Part shown: piece after piece, positions 10,073 through 18,127 of the stretch
Position numbering within the stretch: position 1 is the stretch's first letter
How the letters are laid out: each line of letters begins with the position of its first letter
Assembly: GCF_001311195.1 (NCBI RefSeq)
Contig: NZ_BBAJ01000022.1
Location: 1-32,505 of the forward strand
From: Lacticaseibacillus camelliae DSM 22697 = JCM 13995
GTDB lineage: Bacteria > Bacillota > Bacilli > Lactobacillales > Lactobacillaceae
DNA: 32,505 nt
Reading direction: 5' to 3'
The notes under the pieces: generated by a model
What the model was told of the DNA's origin: nothing
Seen by the model: the letters and a program-made list of their open reading frames with translations, nothing else
The model's database searches: none
Translations under genes and position numbers: made by a program

Positions 10073-11250
10073 GCACGCGCCTCCTGAATGTAACGTAAGA
10101 TCTGCTGCGCAAGCACAAGTTTAGCCGCCCGCGGCAGGCTGACCGGCGGTTGTCCCGGCTGCAGGAGGGTCACCGCGTTGTCGTCCTGATTGAAGCCCTG
10201 GCCCTTGCCGACCTGGTTGGCAATCAGCATATCAACGTGCTTGCGCGCCAGCTTGGCTTCAGCATTGACCAGCAACTTGTCCGTTTCAGCCGCAAACCCC
10301 GCCACGAACTGATGCGTTCTTTGCGTGCCCAGCGTTGCTAAGATGTCAGGGTTTTGCACTAAGTTGAGCGCCAGCCCCTGGTCGCCGGTTTTCTTCAGCT
10401 TATGATTCGCCGTTTCGCTTGGCCGAAAATCTGCCACGGCCGCCGCCATGATCACAATGTCTGTCTCCGCAAACCGCGCTTGGACCGCAGTGTTCATGTC
10501 CTTGGCAGTCGTCACGGGCACCACGGTGACGCCCGGCAGCGTGACCTGGTGCGCCGCCGTCACCAAGGTCACTTCGGCACCTGCTGCAGCCGCCGCGTTG
10601 GCCAGTGCCGTGCCCATCTTCCCCGAAGAATCGTTGGTCAAATAACGGACTGGATCCAGGCGCTCACGCGTGCCGCCTGCCGTCACCACTACCCGGGTGT
10701 GGGCCAAATATTGATCCGTGGTTGCCAGCTGCGCAAACAAGACGATTTCCGCCTCGTCGGGCAGGCGGCCCTTGCCGCTGTATCCTTCTGCGAGAAAGCC
10801 AGTGGCAGGCGGCAGTACCTGGACGCCTTGCTGCTGCAAATGCGCCAGGTTCGCCTGGGTCTGCGGATTGGCCCACATTTTATCGTTCATCGCCGGGGCG
10901 ACCAGCTTCAGCCCAGCAAACGCCAACAGTGTGGTGGTGACCACATTGTCGGCCAGCCCCATCGCCATTTTGGCCAAGGTGTTCGCCGTTGCCGGCACCA
11001 CTATGGCCAGGTCCATCCAGCGGGCCAGCTCAACGTGCGCGACGTGTTCAGGCACAGCGAACTCCGCGGCATCCGTTAAAACGGCGTGTTTGCTGACCGT
11101 GGCCAGGCTCTGCACTGTCACAAAATTTGCCGCGGCAGGCGTCATCGCCACCCGCACTTCGAACCCTGCCTTGATCAGAAGGCGAACCAGGTTCGGCGTC
11201 TTGTAAGCGGCGATCCCACCTGTCACGAATACCCCGATTTTCTTTGCCAT
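10069..11250 (-). CDS. coaBC: Bifunctional phosphopantothenoylcysteine decarboxylase/synthetase
   Basis: Two steps of coenzyme A synthesis: ligation of cysteine to 4'-phosphopantothenate (CoaB part) and decarboxylation to 4'-phosphopantetheine (CoaC part). 393 aa, intact. The flavoprotein CoaC domain is N-terminal: GGIAAYK, then EHVAHVELARWMD with the active-site His, then PAMNDKMW. The CoaB domain begins at about residue 185, with VTAGGTRERLDPVRYLTN and later AAAVADFRP. The ATG at 11250 has GGAGGG seven bases upstream. It is the first gene of the nine-gene operon, preceded by an extended -10 promoter at 11275-11283. One of the few long genes here without a frame error. Confidence 0.95.
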   Translation of the reverse strand: MAKKIGVFVTGGIAAYKTPNLVRLLIKAGFEVRVAMTPAAANFVTVQSLATVSKHAVLTDAAEFAVPEHVAHVELARWMDLAIVVPATANTLAKMAMGLADNVVTTTLLAFAGLKLVAPAMNDKMWANPQTQANLAHLQQQGVQVLPPATGFLAEGYSGKGRLPDEAEIVLFAQLATTDQYLAHTRVVVTAGGTRERLDPVRYLTNDSSGKMGTALANAAAAAGAEVTLVTAAHQVTLPGVTVVPVTTAKDMNTAVQARFAETDIVIMAAAVADFRPSETANHKLKKTGDQGLALNLVQNPDILATLGTQRTHQFVAGFAAETDKLLVNAEAKLARKHVDMLIANQVGKGQGFNQDDNAVTLLQPGQPPVSLPRAAKLVLAQQILRYIQEARA

Positions 11251-11274
11251 GTGTCACCCTCCGTTTCGTCCTTC

Positions 11275-11283
11275 ATTATAGCA
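11275..11283 (-). promoter_or_regulatory. Extended -10 promoter of the coaBC operon
   Basis: On the minus strand TGC-TATAAT (TGnTATAAT) lies 24 bases before the coaBC ATG. No good -35 box is visible at 16-18 bases, which fits an extended -10 promoter. It would drive the whole coaBC-to-thiN operon. Confidence 0.55.
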
Positions 11284-11633
11284 AACATTCACCACCGAGA
11301 AGTTTTGACCTGGCTGGTATGGGCACCAGACATGGCTGCAGGCCACAAAAAAACAGCCATGCTAACGCTTGCGCTGACATGACTGCCCCCCATGCCCCCT
11401 GACACGAAGTGAGGTTTTGGTTGCTCGGACTTCTACATTCACAGTTTTATACATACCTTTAAGCTCACACAAACCGCAAAACACTCGACAATCCTTTCGA
11501 AAGAGCGGCAGCGTTCAAACCATAAGCCTAATTATAGGCCCCTTGCCGAAAAATGGGGAGGAAAATTCTGCAGTGGGAATGCTGGCCACAGCAAAGAAAA
11601 AGGCAAACGCGATTACGTTCACCCACTGCCTGT
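11284..11633. other. Gene-poor gap between rpoZ and coaBC
   Basis: No convincing gene on either strand: open frames here have no ribosome binding site and no family signature. Visible structure is limited. An 8-bp inverted repeat CATGGCTG/CAGCCATG with a 15-base spacer holding an A7 run lies at 11331-11361. A small palindrome GCCTAATTATAGGC lies at 11526-11539. A weak GC stem with a T-rich tail (on the minus strand just after rpoZ, about 11600-11632) may terminate rpoZ. In many relatives rpoZ runs directly into coaBC, so a 383-base spacer is longer than I would expect. Confidence 0.5.
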
Positions 11634-11881
11634 TTAGTCTTCTTTGTGGTCCAACTTTTCCGCGTCGCGTTCCTTCAGCTTCGAGTCCGGATCGATGATC
11701 ACATCACCGGCCGCGATTTCTTCAAGCGCCTGGCCGACTTTTTTTTCAACGACTTGTACTCAGGCAACATTTTGATGCCACCTTGTTCCAGCTCATGTGC
11801 GCGCTTTGCCGCAAGCACTGCCAGAGAATAACGAGACGGGATCCGGTCCAGCAGGGTATCAATTGATGGGTAAATAATCAT
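11634..11881 (-). CDS. rpoZ: RNA polymerase omega subunit (frame broken)
   Basis: Small subunit that helps assemble and stabilise RNA polymerase. The N-terminus [20 protein letters not shown] and the helix [13 protein letters not shown] are typical of Gram-positive omega, followed by [15 protein letters not shown] after repair. About 81 aa. The A-run at 11739-11746 has 8 bases where 6 (KSLKKVG) or 9 would keep the frame; without repair the protein ends early. The start is ATG 11881 with GGAG upstream; an in-frame upstream ATG at 11902 would include the ribosome binding site itself and is rejected. Follows gmk in the same direction, as in most Firmicutes. Confidence 0.9.
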
Positions 11882-12035
11882 GTTAATCTTCTCCTTAATC
11901 ATGTCAGGGCAAGCCTATGGTGCGGGCGTTCTCGCCCGTACACGTGCGCCGCCAGGCTCAGTGGGGCTGGCTGCACAACTGGTCATAAGCTTGTTCCACT
12001 GGCCAACGCCCGAGCAGCTAGCTCGGCACTCTGGT

Positions 12036-12644
12036 CTAGTTTACCATATTCCGGTACTTATCGATAACGCGCGGGACGCGCAGGTGCTCGCTTTCGATGA
12101 TCCGCTCGATGCGCTTGCACGCCTTGGGCACTTCGTCGTTGACGACCGCGTAATCGTAGTTTTCCATCATCTTGATCTCTTGCGCGGCCTGCTTGACGCG
12201 CTTGTTGATCACGTCTTCAGAATCCGTGCCGCGGCCGATCAGCCGGTGCTTGAGCTCCATCAGATCCGGCGGCGTCAGAAAAATAAACACGCCATCCGGG
12301 CACTTTTCCCGCACCTGCATGGCGCCGTTGACCTCAATCTCCAGTAGCACATCGCGGCCGCTATCGAGCGTCTTATTCACATACTTCAACGGAGTGCCGT
12401 AATAATTGTCGACGTATTTCGCGTACTCGAGCATCTGCCCGGCCGCGATTTCGGCCTCGAATTGTTCTTTAGTCCGAAAATAATAATCGACCCCGTCTTG
12501 TTCGCCTGGCCGCGGTTTTCTCGTCGTCATCGAGACCGAGTACTGAAAATCGCGAAAGTCATCAGCGAGCATGGCCTGCCGGACCGTCCCCTTGCCGACC
12601 CCACTTGGTCCCGACAAAACGATCAGCATTCCCCGTTCATGCAT
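12036..12644 (-). CDS. gmk: Guanylate kinase
   Basis: Phosphorylates GMP to GDP with ATP, essential for guanine nucleotide supply. 202 aa, intact, normal length. P-loop GPSGVGKGT near the N-terminus; GMP-binding residues in [16 protein letters not shown] and VDYYF; lid region [14 protein letters not shown]. Start ATG 12644 with AAAGAGG upstream. It has its own promoter (12678-12706) and precedes rpoZ by about 150 bases; I see no strong terminator between them. Confidence 0.96.
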   Translation of the reverse strand: MHERGMLIVLSGPSGVGKGTVRQAMLADDFRDFQYSVSMTTRKPRPGEQDGVDYYFRTKEQFEAEIAAGQMLEYAKYVDNYYGTPLKYVNKTLDSGRDVLLEIEVNGAMQVREKCPDGVFIFLTPPDLMELKHRLIGRGTDSEDVINKRVKQAAQEIKMMENYDYAVVNDEVPKACKRIERIIESEHLRVPRVIDKYRNMVN

Positions 12645-12677
12645 GATTTAACCTCTTTCGTCATTAGTGTTAAAAAC

Positions 12678-12706
12678 ATTATGCATTTTGCCCCGTCAAA
12701 TATCAA
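12678..12706 (-). promoter_or_regulatory. Promoter of gmk(-rpoZ)
   Basis: On the minus strand TTGATA (-35, 12701-12706) and CATAAT (-10, 12678-12683) are 17 bases apart, about 34 bases before the gmk ATG. Confidence 0.6.
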
Positions 12707-12727
12707 GTCCGGTTGGGGAGCAAAGCC

Positions 12728-13400
12728 TTAAATTCCGGGGTTTTCATCATTTTTTTCCGCCATCTGCCAACCGGCCTGCAGCAAGCGCGGACGGGGCTTT
12801 TGCCGAAAGTCCAAGATGTTGGGCGCCCACTTGGGCACGTCCAGGTGCAACCGGGCCGTCATTTCGGGCTTTGGGCCCAGCCCGCCGGCACCGATGCTGA
12901 TGATCTGGGTCGCACCTAAATCTCGCGCCACGTCGACCGGCAAATCATTGACCATGCCCCCATCGACATAGTGAGTCGCGGCAATGGTCACCTTCGGGTA
13001 GACACGTGGGATCGCCGAACTGGCCAGTAACCACTGCAGCTGCACCTCTTCTGGCTTGCCCGTCAACGTGACAACGTGCTGGCGCATGGTTGGCAGCGCA
13101 GCCGTCAAAATCAACACAGGCCACGCATGAATGGTGGGCCGAGCCACTAAATCACGGAGCAAACTCGCGTATGGCACCTCACCGTTGCGGCGAAAAAAAC
13201 ATGTTTCTCGGCACTTTTGTCAACCACCATTGCACAAGCTCCGCCGCCGGCAACTTCGTCGTGCCCAGTGCGTTGATCGCCCCAATCGAGGTGCCAAGCA
13301 CGAAGTCTGGTTGCAGTTGACTTGTCGCCAGCGCGGCCAGCGCCCCGGCCTGAAACGCGCCGCGCGCGCCACCGCCGCCCAGAACCAATCCAAGTGTCAT
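12728..13400 (-). CDS. Patatin-like phospholipase (frame broken)
   Basis: Predicted cytoplasmic serine lipase or acyl hydrolase of the RssA/patatin type. The oxyanion loop GGGGARGAFQAG sits at the N-terminus, the nucleophile serine in GTSIGAI, and the catalytic aspartate in DGGMVNDLP, so the Ser-Asp dyad is complete. About 223 aa. The start ATG 13400 is eight bases after AGGGG; ATG 13406 is too close to it. The frame is broken by a 7-base A/T run at 13193-13199, where 6 restores ...NMFFRRNGEVPYASLL. A second 7-base run at 12750-12756 may also be an error: with 6 bases the tail becomes AEKMMKTPEFKALLPNRT, ending at 12703. Natural substrate unknown. Divergent from the gene at 13506. Confidence 0.82.
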
Positions 13401-13438
13401 CAACATTTCCCCTTTCGAAAAATATTTTGTCGAAGTGA

Positions 13439-13467
13439 TTGACAAATCGAACAATTGTTTGCATAAT
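13439..13467 (+). promoter_or_regulatory. Strong promoter with a palindromic candidate operator
   Basis: TTGACA (13439-13444) and CATAAT (13462-13467) are exactly 17 bases apart, driving the 13506 gene. The spacer contains the perfect palindrome AACAATTGTT (13450-13459). That position would suit a repressor; no regulator gene lies next to it. Confidence 0.7.
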
Positions 13468-13505
13468 GAAGTTACTAAATAGAACGAGTGTTCGGAGGCG
13501 CCATT

Positions 13506-13805
13506 ATGGAAAACAAAACGAGTGCACTGCAGTCTGTTTCACATCAGCTAATCAAATCTACGCGTGAGTTTTTTGCCCTCACCGAACCGGCAGTGGTCAT
13601 GCCGGGCAAGCAGGTCAACCAGTTTGCGGCCCAGGCGTTCACCCGGCACTATCGCGTCGCGCTAAACTTCAAGGGCGAAGACGAGGCCGTGGTCGGCCAT
13701 CTCACCCGCCGGCTCAGCGGTGATCGGTATCTCCTTCAAGCATACCGCAGTAACGTGTACCGTGTCGTTAATCTCACGCAGGTCTCTTATTTACAGCGAG
13801 CCTGA
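13506..13805 (+). CDS. Small soluble protein of unknown function
   Basis: 99 aa, starting at ATG 13506 with GGAGG seven bases upstream and a near-consensus promoter, so expression is well supported. I do not recognise the family. There is no signal peptide or membrane helix. The N-terminal ~35 residues look helical (SVSHQLIKSTREFF). The rest alternates short hydrophobic strands (YRVALNF, AVVGHLTRRL, RYLLQAY, VYRVVNLTQVSYL) and could be a small beta barrel, loosely like YolD or Sm-type folds; this is only an impression. It is a single-gene unit between the divergent patatin gene and the convergent recN, ending in a large structured element. Confidence 0.7.
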   Translation: MENKTSALQSVSHQLIKSTREFFALTEPAVVMPGKQVNQFAAQAFTRHYRVALNFKGEDEAVVGHLTRRLSGDRYLLQAYRSNVYRVVNLTQVSYLQRA

Positions 13806-13823
13806 AGTTAATGCGCAAGGCTG

Positions 13824-13911
13824 AGACACAAAGCGGTTTTAGCCCAAAACGCAGGCGTCCCTGCATCACGATTCGCACTTCGAATCGCGATGCAGGGACG
13901 TTTGTGTGTCT
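13824..13911. terminator. Branched inverted repeat, probable bidirectional terminator
   Basis: Three nested pairings. The outer stem AGACACAAA pairs with TTTGTGTGTCT (two-base bulge). Inside are a small hairpin GCGGTTTT/AAAACGC (about 13833-13852) and a long hairpin at 13856-13900 with arms CGTCCCTGCATC/GATGCAGGGACG and inner CGATTCG/CGAATCG. Together they would fold as a three-way junction. It lies between the convergent 13506 gene and recN. There is no clean U-tract, so the terminator role is inferred from position. Confidence 0.5.
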
Positions 13912-13979
13912 GGGCGTTGCTTTGTGGAACGCGACTAGGCTAATTTTGTCTAAGCCTGTTTGTGATCCGATTTCGGCGC

Positions 13980-15672
13980 CTACTGCTGCTTCGCCTCTTC
14001 GGCCAGCTTCAGCATCTCAGACGCGTGCGCCACCGATAATTTGGTGACCTGTTCGCCCGCAAGCATCCGCGCGATTTCTTGAACCCGGCCTGCGTGGTCT
14101 AACTTCGTGACGCTGGTCGTGGTGCGGCCCTTGGCGACCTGCTTTTGGATCAGAAACTCGTGGTCCGACATTGCCGCCACCTGCGGCAGGTGACTGATGC
14201 ACAGCACCTGCGAGTGGCGCGCAATGGCCGAAATTTTGTTGGCGATTGCCTGTGCGACCCGGCCTGAAACGCCGGTGTCGACCTCATCGAAAATGATCGA
14301 GGTCACGCCGTCCGTTTCGGCAAAAATGGTCTTCAGCGCCAGCATGATGCGGGACAGTTCACCGCCACTGGCAATTTTGGCTAATGGCTTAGCGGCCTCG
14401 CCTGGGTTGGTCTGAATGTAAAACTCCACGTTGTCAATGCCATCCGACCGCAGCGTGTCAGCCGGCAGCTTGCTAAACCGCACCGAAAAGACAGTTTTTT
14501 CCATGTACAGGGCCTTGAGCTGACCGTGGATCGCACTGATGAGCTGATTTGCCGCGTGTTTACGGGCAGAACGCAGCTGCGCCCCCAGCTTCAGCAGCGC
14601 CTGGTGCTCGGCAGTCACGCGCTTTTCCAGGCCTTCCTCATCCGCATCGTTAGCCGTCATCGAGGCCAGCTCAGCATCGGCCTTTGCGCCGTAAGCAATG
14701 ACCGCTTTGAGGTCGGCCCCGTACTTGCGCTCCAGTTGTGAGATCAACTCAAGCCGCTTTTCGACCTCATCCAGGCGCCCGTCGTCGTACTCCAGCGTGT
14801 CCACCTGCCGCGACAAGTCGCCTTGAACGTCCTGCAACCCGTAGTACACCGACTGAATCGAGTCTGCCAACTTGGCGTATGAGGGGTCCAGATCGGCAAT
14901 ACTTTGCAAGTTGCCCATGATCTCACCGATTTGATCCAGCGGGCTAACCTCGGACTCGGTCAACAGCTCATAGCTTTGCGTCAGCGCGTCGGAGATTTTT
15001 TTGAAAATTAGCCAACCGGTCGCGCTCGGCAATCAGCTCGTCTTCCTCAGTGGGCTTCAGCTCGGCGCTTTGAATCTCGTTGACTTGGAACTTCAACATG
15101 TCCAGTCGCTGGGCCCACTCGCGCTCGTTTTGGTGCTTTTTCGTCAGCGTCACCTGGTCCTTTTGATAGGTCGCATACTGCGCCTGATAAGCGGCCAGCA
15201 GCTTGCCCACCTTAGCGCCGGCAAACTGATCCAGCAGCCCGAGGTGAGTCTCCGGATGCACCAACTGCTGATGCTCATTTTGACCGTGAATATCGACCAG
15301 CGTCTCGCCAATCGCCCGCAGTGTGGCGGTGTTCACCAACTCGCCGTTGACCCGGCAGAGGTTACGCCCTGACGCGTAAAGCTCGCGCTGCAGCAGCACC
15401 ATCCCGTCGTCCGGTGCGAGGCCGAACTGGGCCATCACTTCCGGCGTCCGCGGGTTGGCAGTGGCATCAAACAACCCCTGCAGGGTCGCCTTGTTGGCAC
15501 CGGTGCGCACAAAATCTGCCGACCCCCGACTGCCAGCCAAAAGCCCCACCGCGTCGATGATGATCGACTTGCCGGCGCCGGTTTCCCCGGTCAGGGTCGT
15601 CATGCCCGCCTCAAAGCTCAGCTCAAGGTCTTCAATGATGGCAAAGTCATGGATCACTAATTCTTGCAGCAT
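13980..15672 (-). CDS. recN: DNA repair ATPase RecN (frame broken)
   Basis: SMC-like ATPase acting early in double-strand break repair. Repaired length 563 aa. The N-terminus MLQELVIHDFAII and Walker A GETGAGKSIIIDAV are typical; a coiled-coil region fills the middle; the C-terminal half has the signature LKPLAKIASGGELSRI-like segment and Walker B FDEVDTGVSG. The frame breaks in the coiled coil at 14996-15002, an A-run of 7 where 6 gives NFQKISDALTQS. Start ATG 15672 lies four bases after the argR stop, so the two are co-transcribed from the argR promoter. Confidence 0.93.
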
Positions 15673-15676
15673 TCGC

Positions 15677-16126
15677 TCACACCATTTCGTCCAGCATTTT
15701 CAGGACCAATTTAGCTTCGGCCGCCCCGCGGCAGACCAACAGGATCGAGGCATCCCCGGCAATCGTCGCAAAAATGCGCGCATCATCCAACCGTTCGATC
15801 AGGCTCCCAACCGCCGGCGCCGTGCCTGGTGACATCACAAGATAGACAAACTGGTCCATCACGTCCCCGCGCAAGTAGGCGGCCTGAAGCGTGCGGCGCA
15901 GTTTGTCCTGAGGGGCAAGTTGGCGTTCCGGCGGCAGCGAGTAGCGATAATGGCCGTTGGTCATTGGCACTTTGACCAGCTGCATCTCCTTGATGTCGCG
16001 AGAAATCGTCGCCTGGGTCACTTTGATCCCGCGCCCAGCCAGCGCCGCGACAAAATCGCCTTGGCGCTCGATCGGGGTGCTTTCCACTAAGGCTCTGATC
16101 TGAGCCTGACGTTCATTCTTTTGCAT
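15677..16126 (-). CDS. argR: Arginine repressor
   Basis: Hexameric arginine-sensing transcription factor that represses arginine synthesis and/or activates catabolism. 149 aa, intact. The N-terminal winged helix includes VTQATISRDIKEMQLVKV; the C-terminal domain has GTAPAVGSLIERLDDARI and GDASILLVCR, the arginine-binding and trimerisation region. Start ATG 16126 with AGGTGAG upstream. It has its own promoter with a well-formed ARG box just upstream, suggesting autoregulation. The argR-recN pairing is conserved in Firmicutes. Confidence 0.95.
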   Translation of the reverse strand: MQKNERQAQIRALVESTPIERQGDFVAALAGRGIKVTQATISRDIKEMQLVKVPMTNGHYRYSLPPERQLAPQDKLRRTLQAAYLRGDVMDQFVYLVMSPGTAPAVGSLIERLDDARIFATIAGDASILLVCRGAAEAKLVLKMLDEMV

Positions 16127-16149
16127 CCACTCACCTGCTTTCGCCCTTA

Positions 16150-16178
16150 ATTATACAACACCGTGCATAAAGTCTAAA
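16150..16178 (-). promoter_or_regulatory. argR-recN promoter
   Basis: On the minus strand TTTAGA (-35, 16173-16178) and TATAAT (-10, 16150-16155) are 17 bases apart, about 24 bases before the argR ATG. Confidence 0.65.
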
Positions 16179-16182
16179 AACA

Positions 16183-16200
16183 AATGAATAGATATTCACT
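16183..16200. promoter_or_regulatory. ARG box (ArgR operator)
   Basis: AATGAATAGATATTCACT fits the established ARG box pattern (TGAAT, four bases, ATTCA) as a near-perfect dyad. It lies immediately upstream of the argR -35 box and overlaps the tlyA stop codon. Autoregulation by ArgR is inferred from position. Confidence 0.65.
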
Positions 16201-17029
16201 AATGCTTAACGTGTGCAGGCTTAAGCTCGGCGTATGCGGCCGCCAGCGTCTGGTCAACATCAACGTCTGGTGCCTTCACTCCCGGAATCTCAGCGTTTTG
16301 CAAATGAATCAAAAACTCGATGTTGCCCTCGCCGCCGGTGATGGGCGAAAAGTCGAGCCCCAGCACGTTGTAGCCGGCGCCTAAGGCAAAATCCACAATT
16401 GTTTGCAGGACGGCCTTGTGCACAGCGGGATCGCGCACGATGCCTTTTTTACCGACGTGCTTGCGGCCTGCCTCGAACTGCGGCTTGATCAGCGCGACGG
16501 CGTGCCCGCCTGGCTGCAAAATCGCGTGCAGCGGTGGCAAAATCAGCTTCAGCGAAATGAAAGACACGTCGGTCATGGCAAACTCGACCGGTCCGTGGGT
16601 GAAGTCCTCCGGCTTACTGTAGCGAAAATTGGTCTGCTCCATCACAACCACGCGTGGGTCTTCCCGAATCTTCCAGGCGAGCTGATTAGTGCCAACGTCC
16701 AGCGCGTACCCCAGCTTGGCGCCATTTTGCAACGCCACATCGGTGAAACCGCCAGTCGAGGACCCGATGTCGAGCACGGTTTTGCCCTTCAGGTCGAGGT
16801 CAAAGACCTTGAGCGCCTTGGCCAGCTTGAGGCCACCGCGGCTGACGTAAGGCATCTTCTTGCCTTTCACGTGCAGCACGGAATCACCAGCGATCTTCAC
16901 CCCTGGCTTGTCCTGCCGCTCGTTATTTTGATCATAGACTTCACCTGCCATGACCGCGCGCTTGGCCTGCTCGCGTGATTCAAACAGCCCCTGCTCAACC
17001 AGCAGGACATCGACTCGTTCTTTACTCAT
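16199..17029 (-). CDS. tlyA: TlyA family rRNA (cytidine-2'-O)-methyltransferase
   Basis: SAM-dependent methyltransferase annotated as hemolysin A; TlyA homologues 2'-O-methylate rRNA cytidines. 276 aa, intact. The S4 RNA-binding domain is N-terminal (RVDVLLVEQGLFESREQAK, about 1-65), then the RrmJ-like fold with the SAM loop VLDIGSSTGGFTDVAL and the K-D-K-type residues in DVSFISLK and ALIKPQFE. The ATG at 17029 overlaps the ispA stop (ATGA) and has GGAG upstream. Firmicute members are rarely tested, so the target base is inferred. Confidence 0.9.
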   Translation of the reverse strand: MSKERVDVLLVEQGLFESREQAKRAVMAGEVYDQNNERQDKPGVKIAGDSVLHVKGKKMPYVSRGGLKLAKALKVFDLDLKGKTVLDIGSSTGGFTDVALQNGAKLGYALDVGTNQLAWKIREDPRVVVMEQTNFRYSKPEDFTHGPVEFAMTDVSFISLKLILPPLHAILQPGGHAVALIKPQFEAGRKHVGKKGIVRDPAVHKAVLQTIVDFALGAGYNVLGLDFSPITGGEGNIEFLIHLQNAEIPGVKAPDVDVDQTLAAAYAELKPAHVKH

Positions 17030-17892
17030 TGCTTCTCCGTTTCAAAATAATCCAGCAGTGCCTTCAGTTGCGGCGCCGGGACACTCAAGTCACTGGCGGC
17101 CGCTTGGGCCTTGACCACTTCTTCGGCTAACACTTGGCGCGTTGCAGCCAGCCCCAGCAAGCTGGGGTAAGTGGCCTTGCCTTCCGCCACGTCCTTGTTC
17201 GGGGTTTTGCCCAGCTGGGCCGCGGTTTCAGTGACATCGTTAATGTCGTCTTGAATCTGAAACGCCCGCCCGAACGCCGCGGCAAACACGTGCACGCCGC
17301 GGGCATCGCTGGCGCTGACATGGGCAAGTTGCGCACCCATATCCGCCGCGGCCGTCAGCAAGGCACCGGTTTTCTCCGCCTGCAGCTGCAGTAGCGTTTG
17401 CAAGTCGATCTGGTGGCCCTGGGCATCCATGTCCATGACCTGCCCGCCGACCATGCCGTTAGGACCAACGGCACGGGCAAACGTCTGCACGAGGCCAACC
17501 AGCGTGGCCGGTGCCACTTTGGTTTGAGCCAGCAGCTCAAACGCCGCGCTTTGCAGGGCATCCCCGGCGAGGATCGCTGTGGCCTCGTCAAACTGCTTGT
17601 GGCTTGTTTTCTTCCCGCGCCGCAGGTCATCGTTATCCATGGCCGGCAAATCATCGTGGATCAACGAATAGGTGTGCAGCAGCTCCAGCGCCGCGGCAGC
17701 CGGCAGTGCTTGCTCACCATCGCCGCCAAACGTGGTGACGACCGCCAGCAACAGCAGTGGCCGCAGCCGCTTGCCACCGGCGTCAACCGAGTAGGCCATG
17801 GCGGCCTGGAGGTGCGGATTGTTGACCGTGGCCAAATAATCGTCAAGCGTCTGCTGAACGGGTTTGAGCCAAGCAGCGGTTTCCTTAAGCAT
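17026..17892 (-). CDS. ispA: Polyprenyl (farnesyl) diphosphate synthase
   Basis: Condenses isopentenyl diphosphate with allylic diphosphates to make farnesyl-PP for undecaprenyl and quinone precursors. 288 aa. First aspartate-rich motif LIHDDLPAMDNDD, second motif FQIQDDINDV, plus GGKRLRPLL and KTGALL, all typical of short-chain synthases. I chose ATG 17892, inside the end of xseB (eight-base overlap), as the start; upstream in-frame codons would lie deep in xseB. It sits between xseB and tlyA in a tightly packed operon, the normal context. Confidence 0.93.
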   Translation of the reverse strand: MLKETAAWLKPVQQTLDDYLATVNNPHLQAAMAYSVDAGGKRLRPLLLLAVVTTFGGDGEQALPAAAALELLHTYSLIHDDLPAMDNDDLRRGKKTSHKQFDEATAILAGDALQSAAFELLAQTKVAPATLVGLVQTFARAVGPNGMVGGQVMDMDAQGHQIDLQTLLQLQAEKTGALLTAAADMGAQLAHVSASDARGVHVFAAAFGRAFQIQDDINDVTETAAQLGKTPNKDVAEGKATYPSLLGLAATRQVLAEEVVKAQAAASDLSVPAPQLKALLDYFETEKQ

Positions 17893-18127
17893 TTTTGTTT
17901 GCTGCCTTAGGGTCGAATGCTTCGACCGTGCCATCATCCTTGACCATTTGGGTGACGGTTTGCTCTGCGTTCTTTAAGGTGGCCTCCAGCTCACTGGACA
18001 GCTTGATGCCAGCCTTGTACTGCTTCAGCGCCTCTTCAAGCGGCACTTGGCCCTGTTCGAGCTGATTAACAATGGTTTCTAGTTGCTGCAATTTTTCCTC
18101 AAACGTCGGTTCCTTTGAATCAGCCAT
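17885..18127 (-). CDS. xseB: Exodeoxyribonuclease VII small subunit
   Basis: Small subunit of the nuclease that degrades single-stranded DNA. 80 aa, typical length. The core [20 protein letters not shown] and the following [13 protein letters not shown] match the family; it forms a helical hairpin. ATG 18127 overlaps the end of xseA by eight bases and has AGGA upstream. The acidic/Asn-rich tail ends in KAANKNA. Confidence 0.94.
   Translation of the reverse strand: MADSKEPTFEEKLQQLETIVNQLEQGQVPLEEALKQYKAGIKLSSELEATLKNAEQTVTQMVKDDGTVEAFDPKAANKNA

Noticed and set aside
370-11250. Reductive decay: reading the broken genes as true pseudogenes
   Set aside because: The same one-base pattern hits essential genes and a tRNA, and all repair to conserved full-length products; decay would also leave larger deletions and missense damage.
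11417-11698. Plus-strand frame of 93 codons in the rpoZ-coaBC gap and running into rpoZ
   Set aside because: No ribosome binding site, no promoter and no family resemblance; its end overlaps rpoZ on the other strand.
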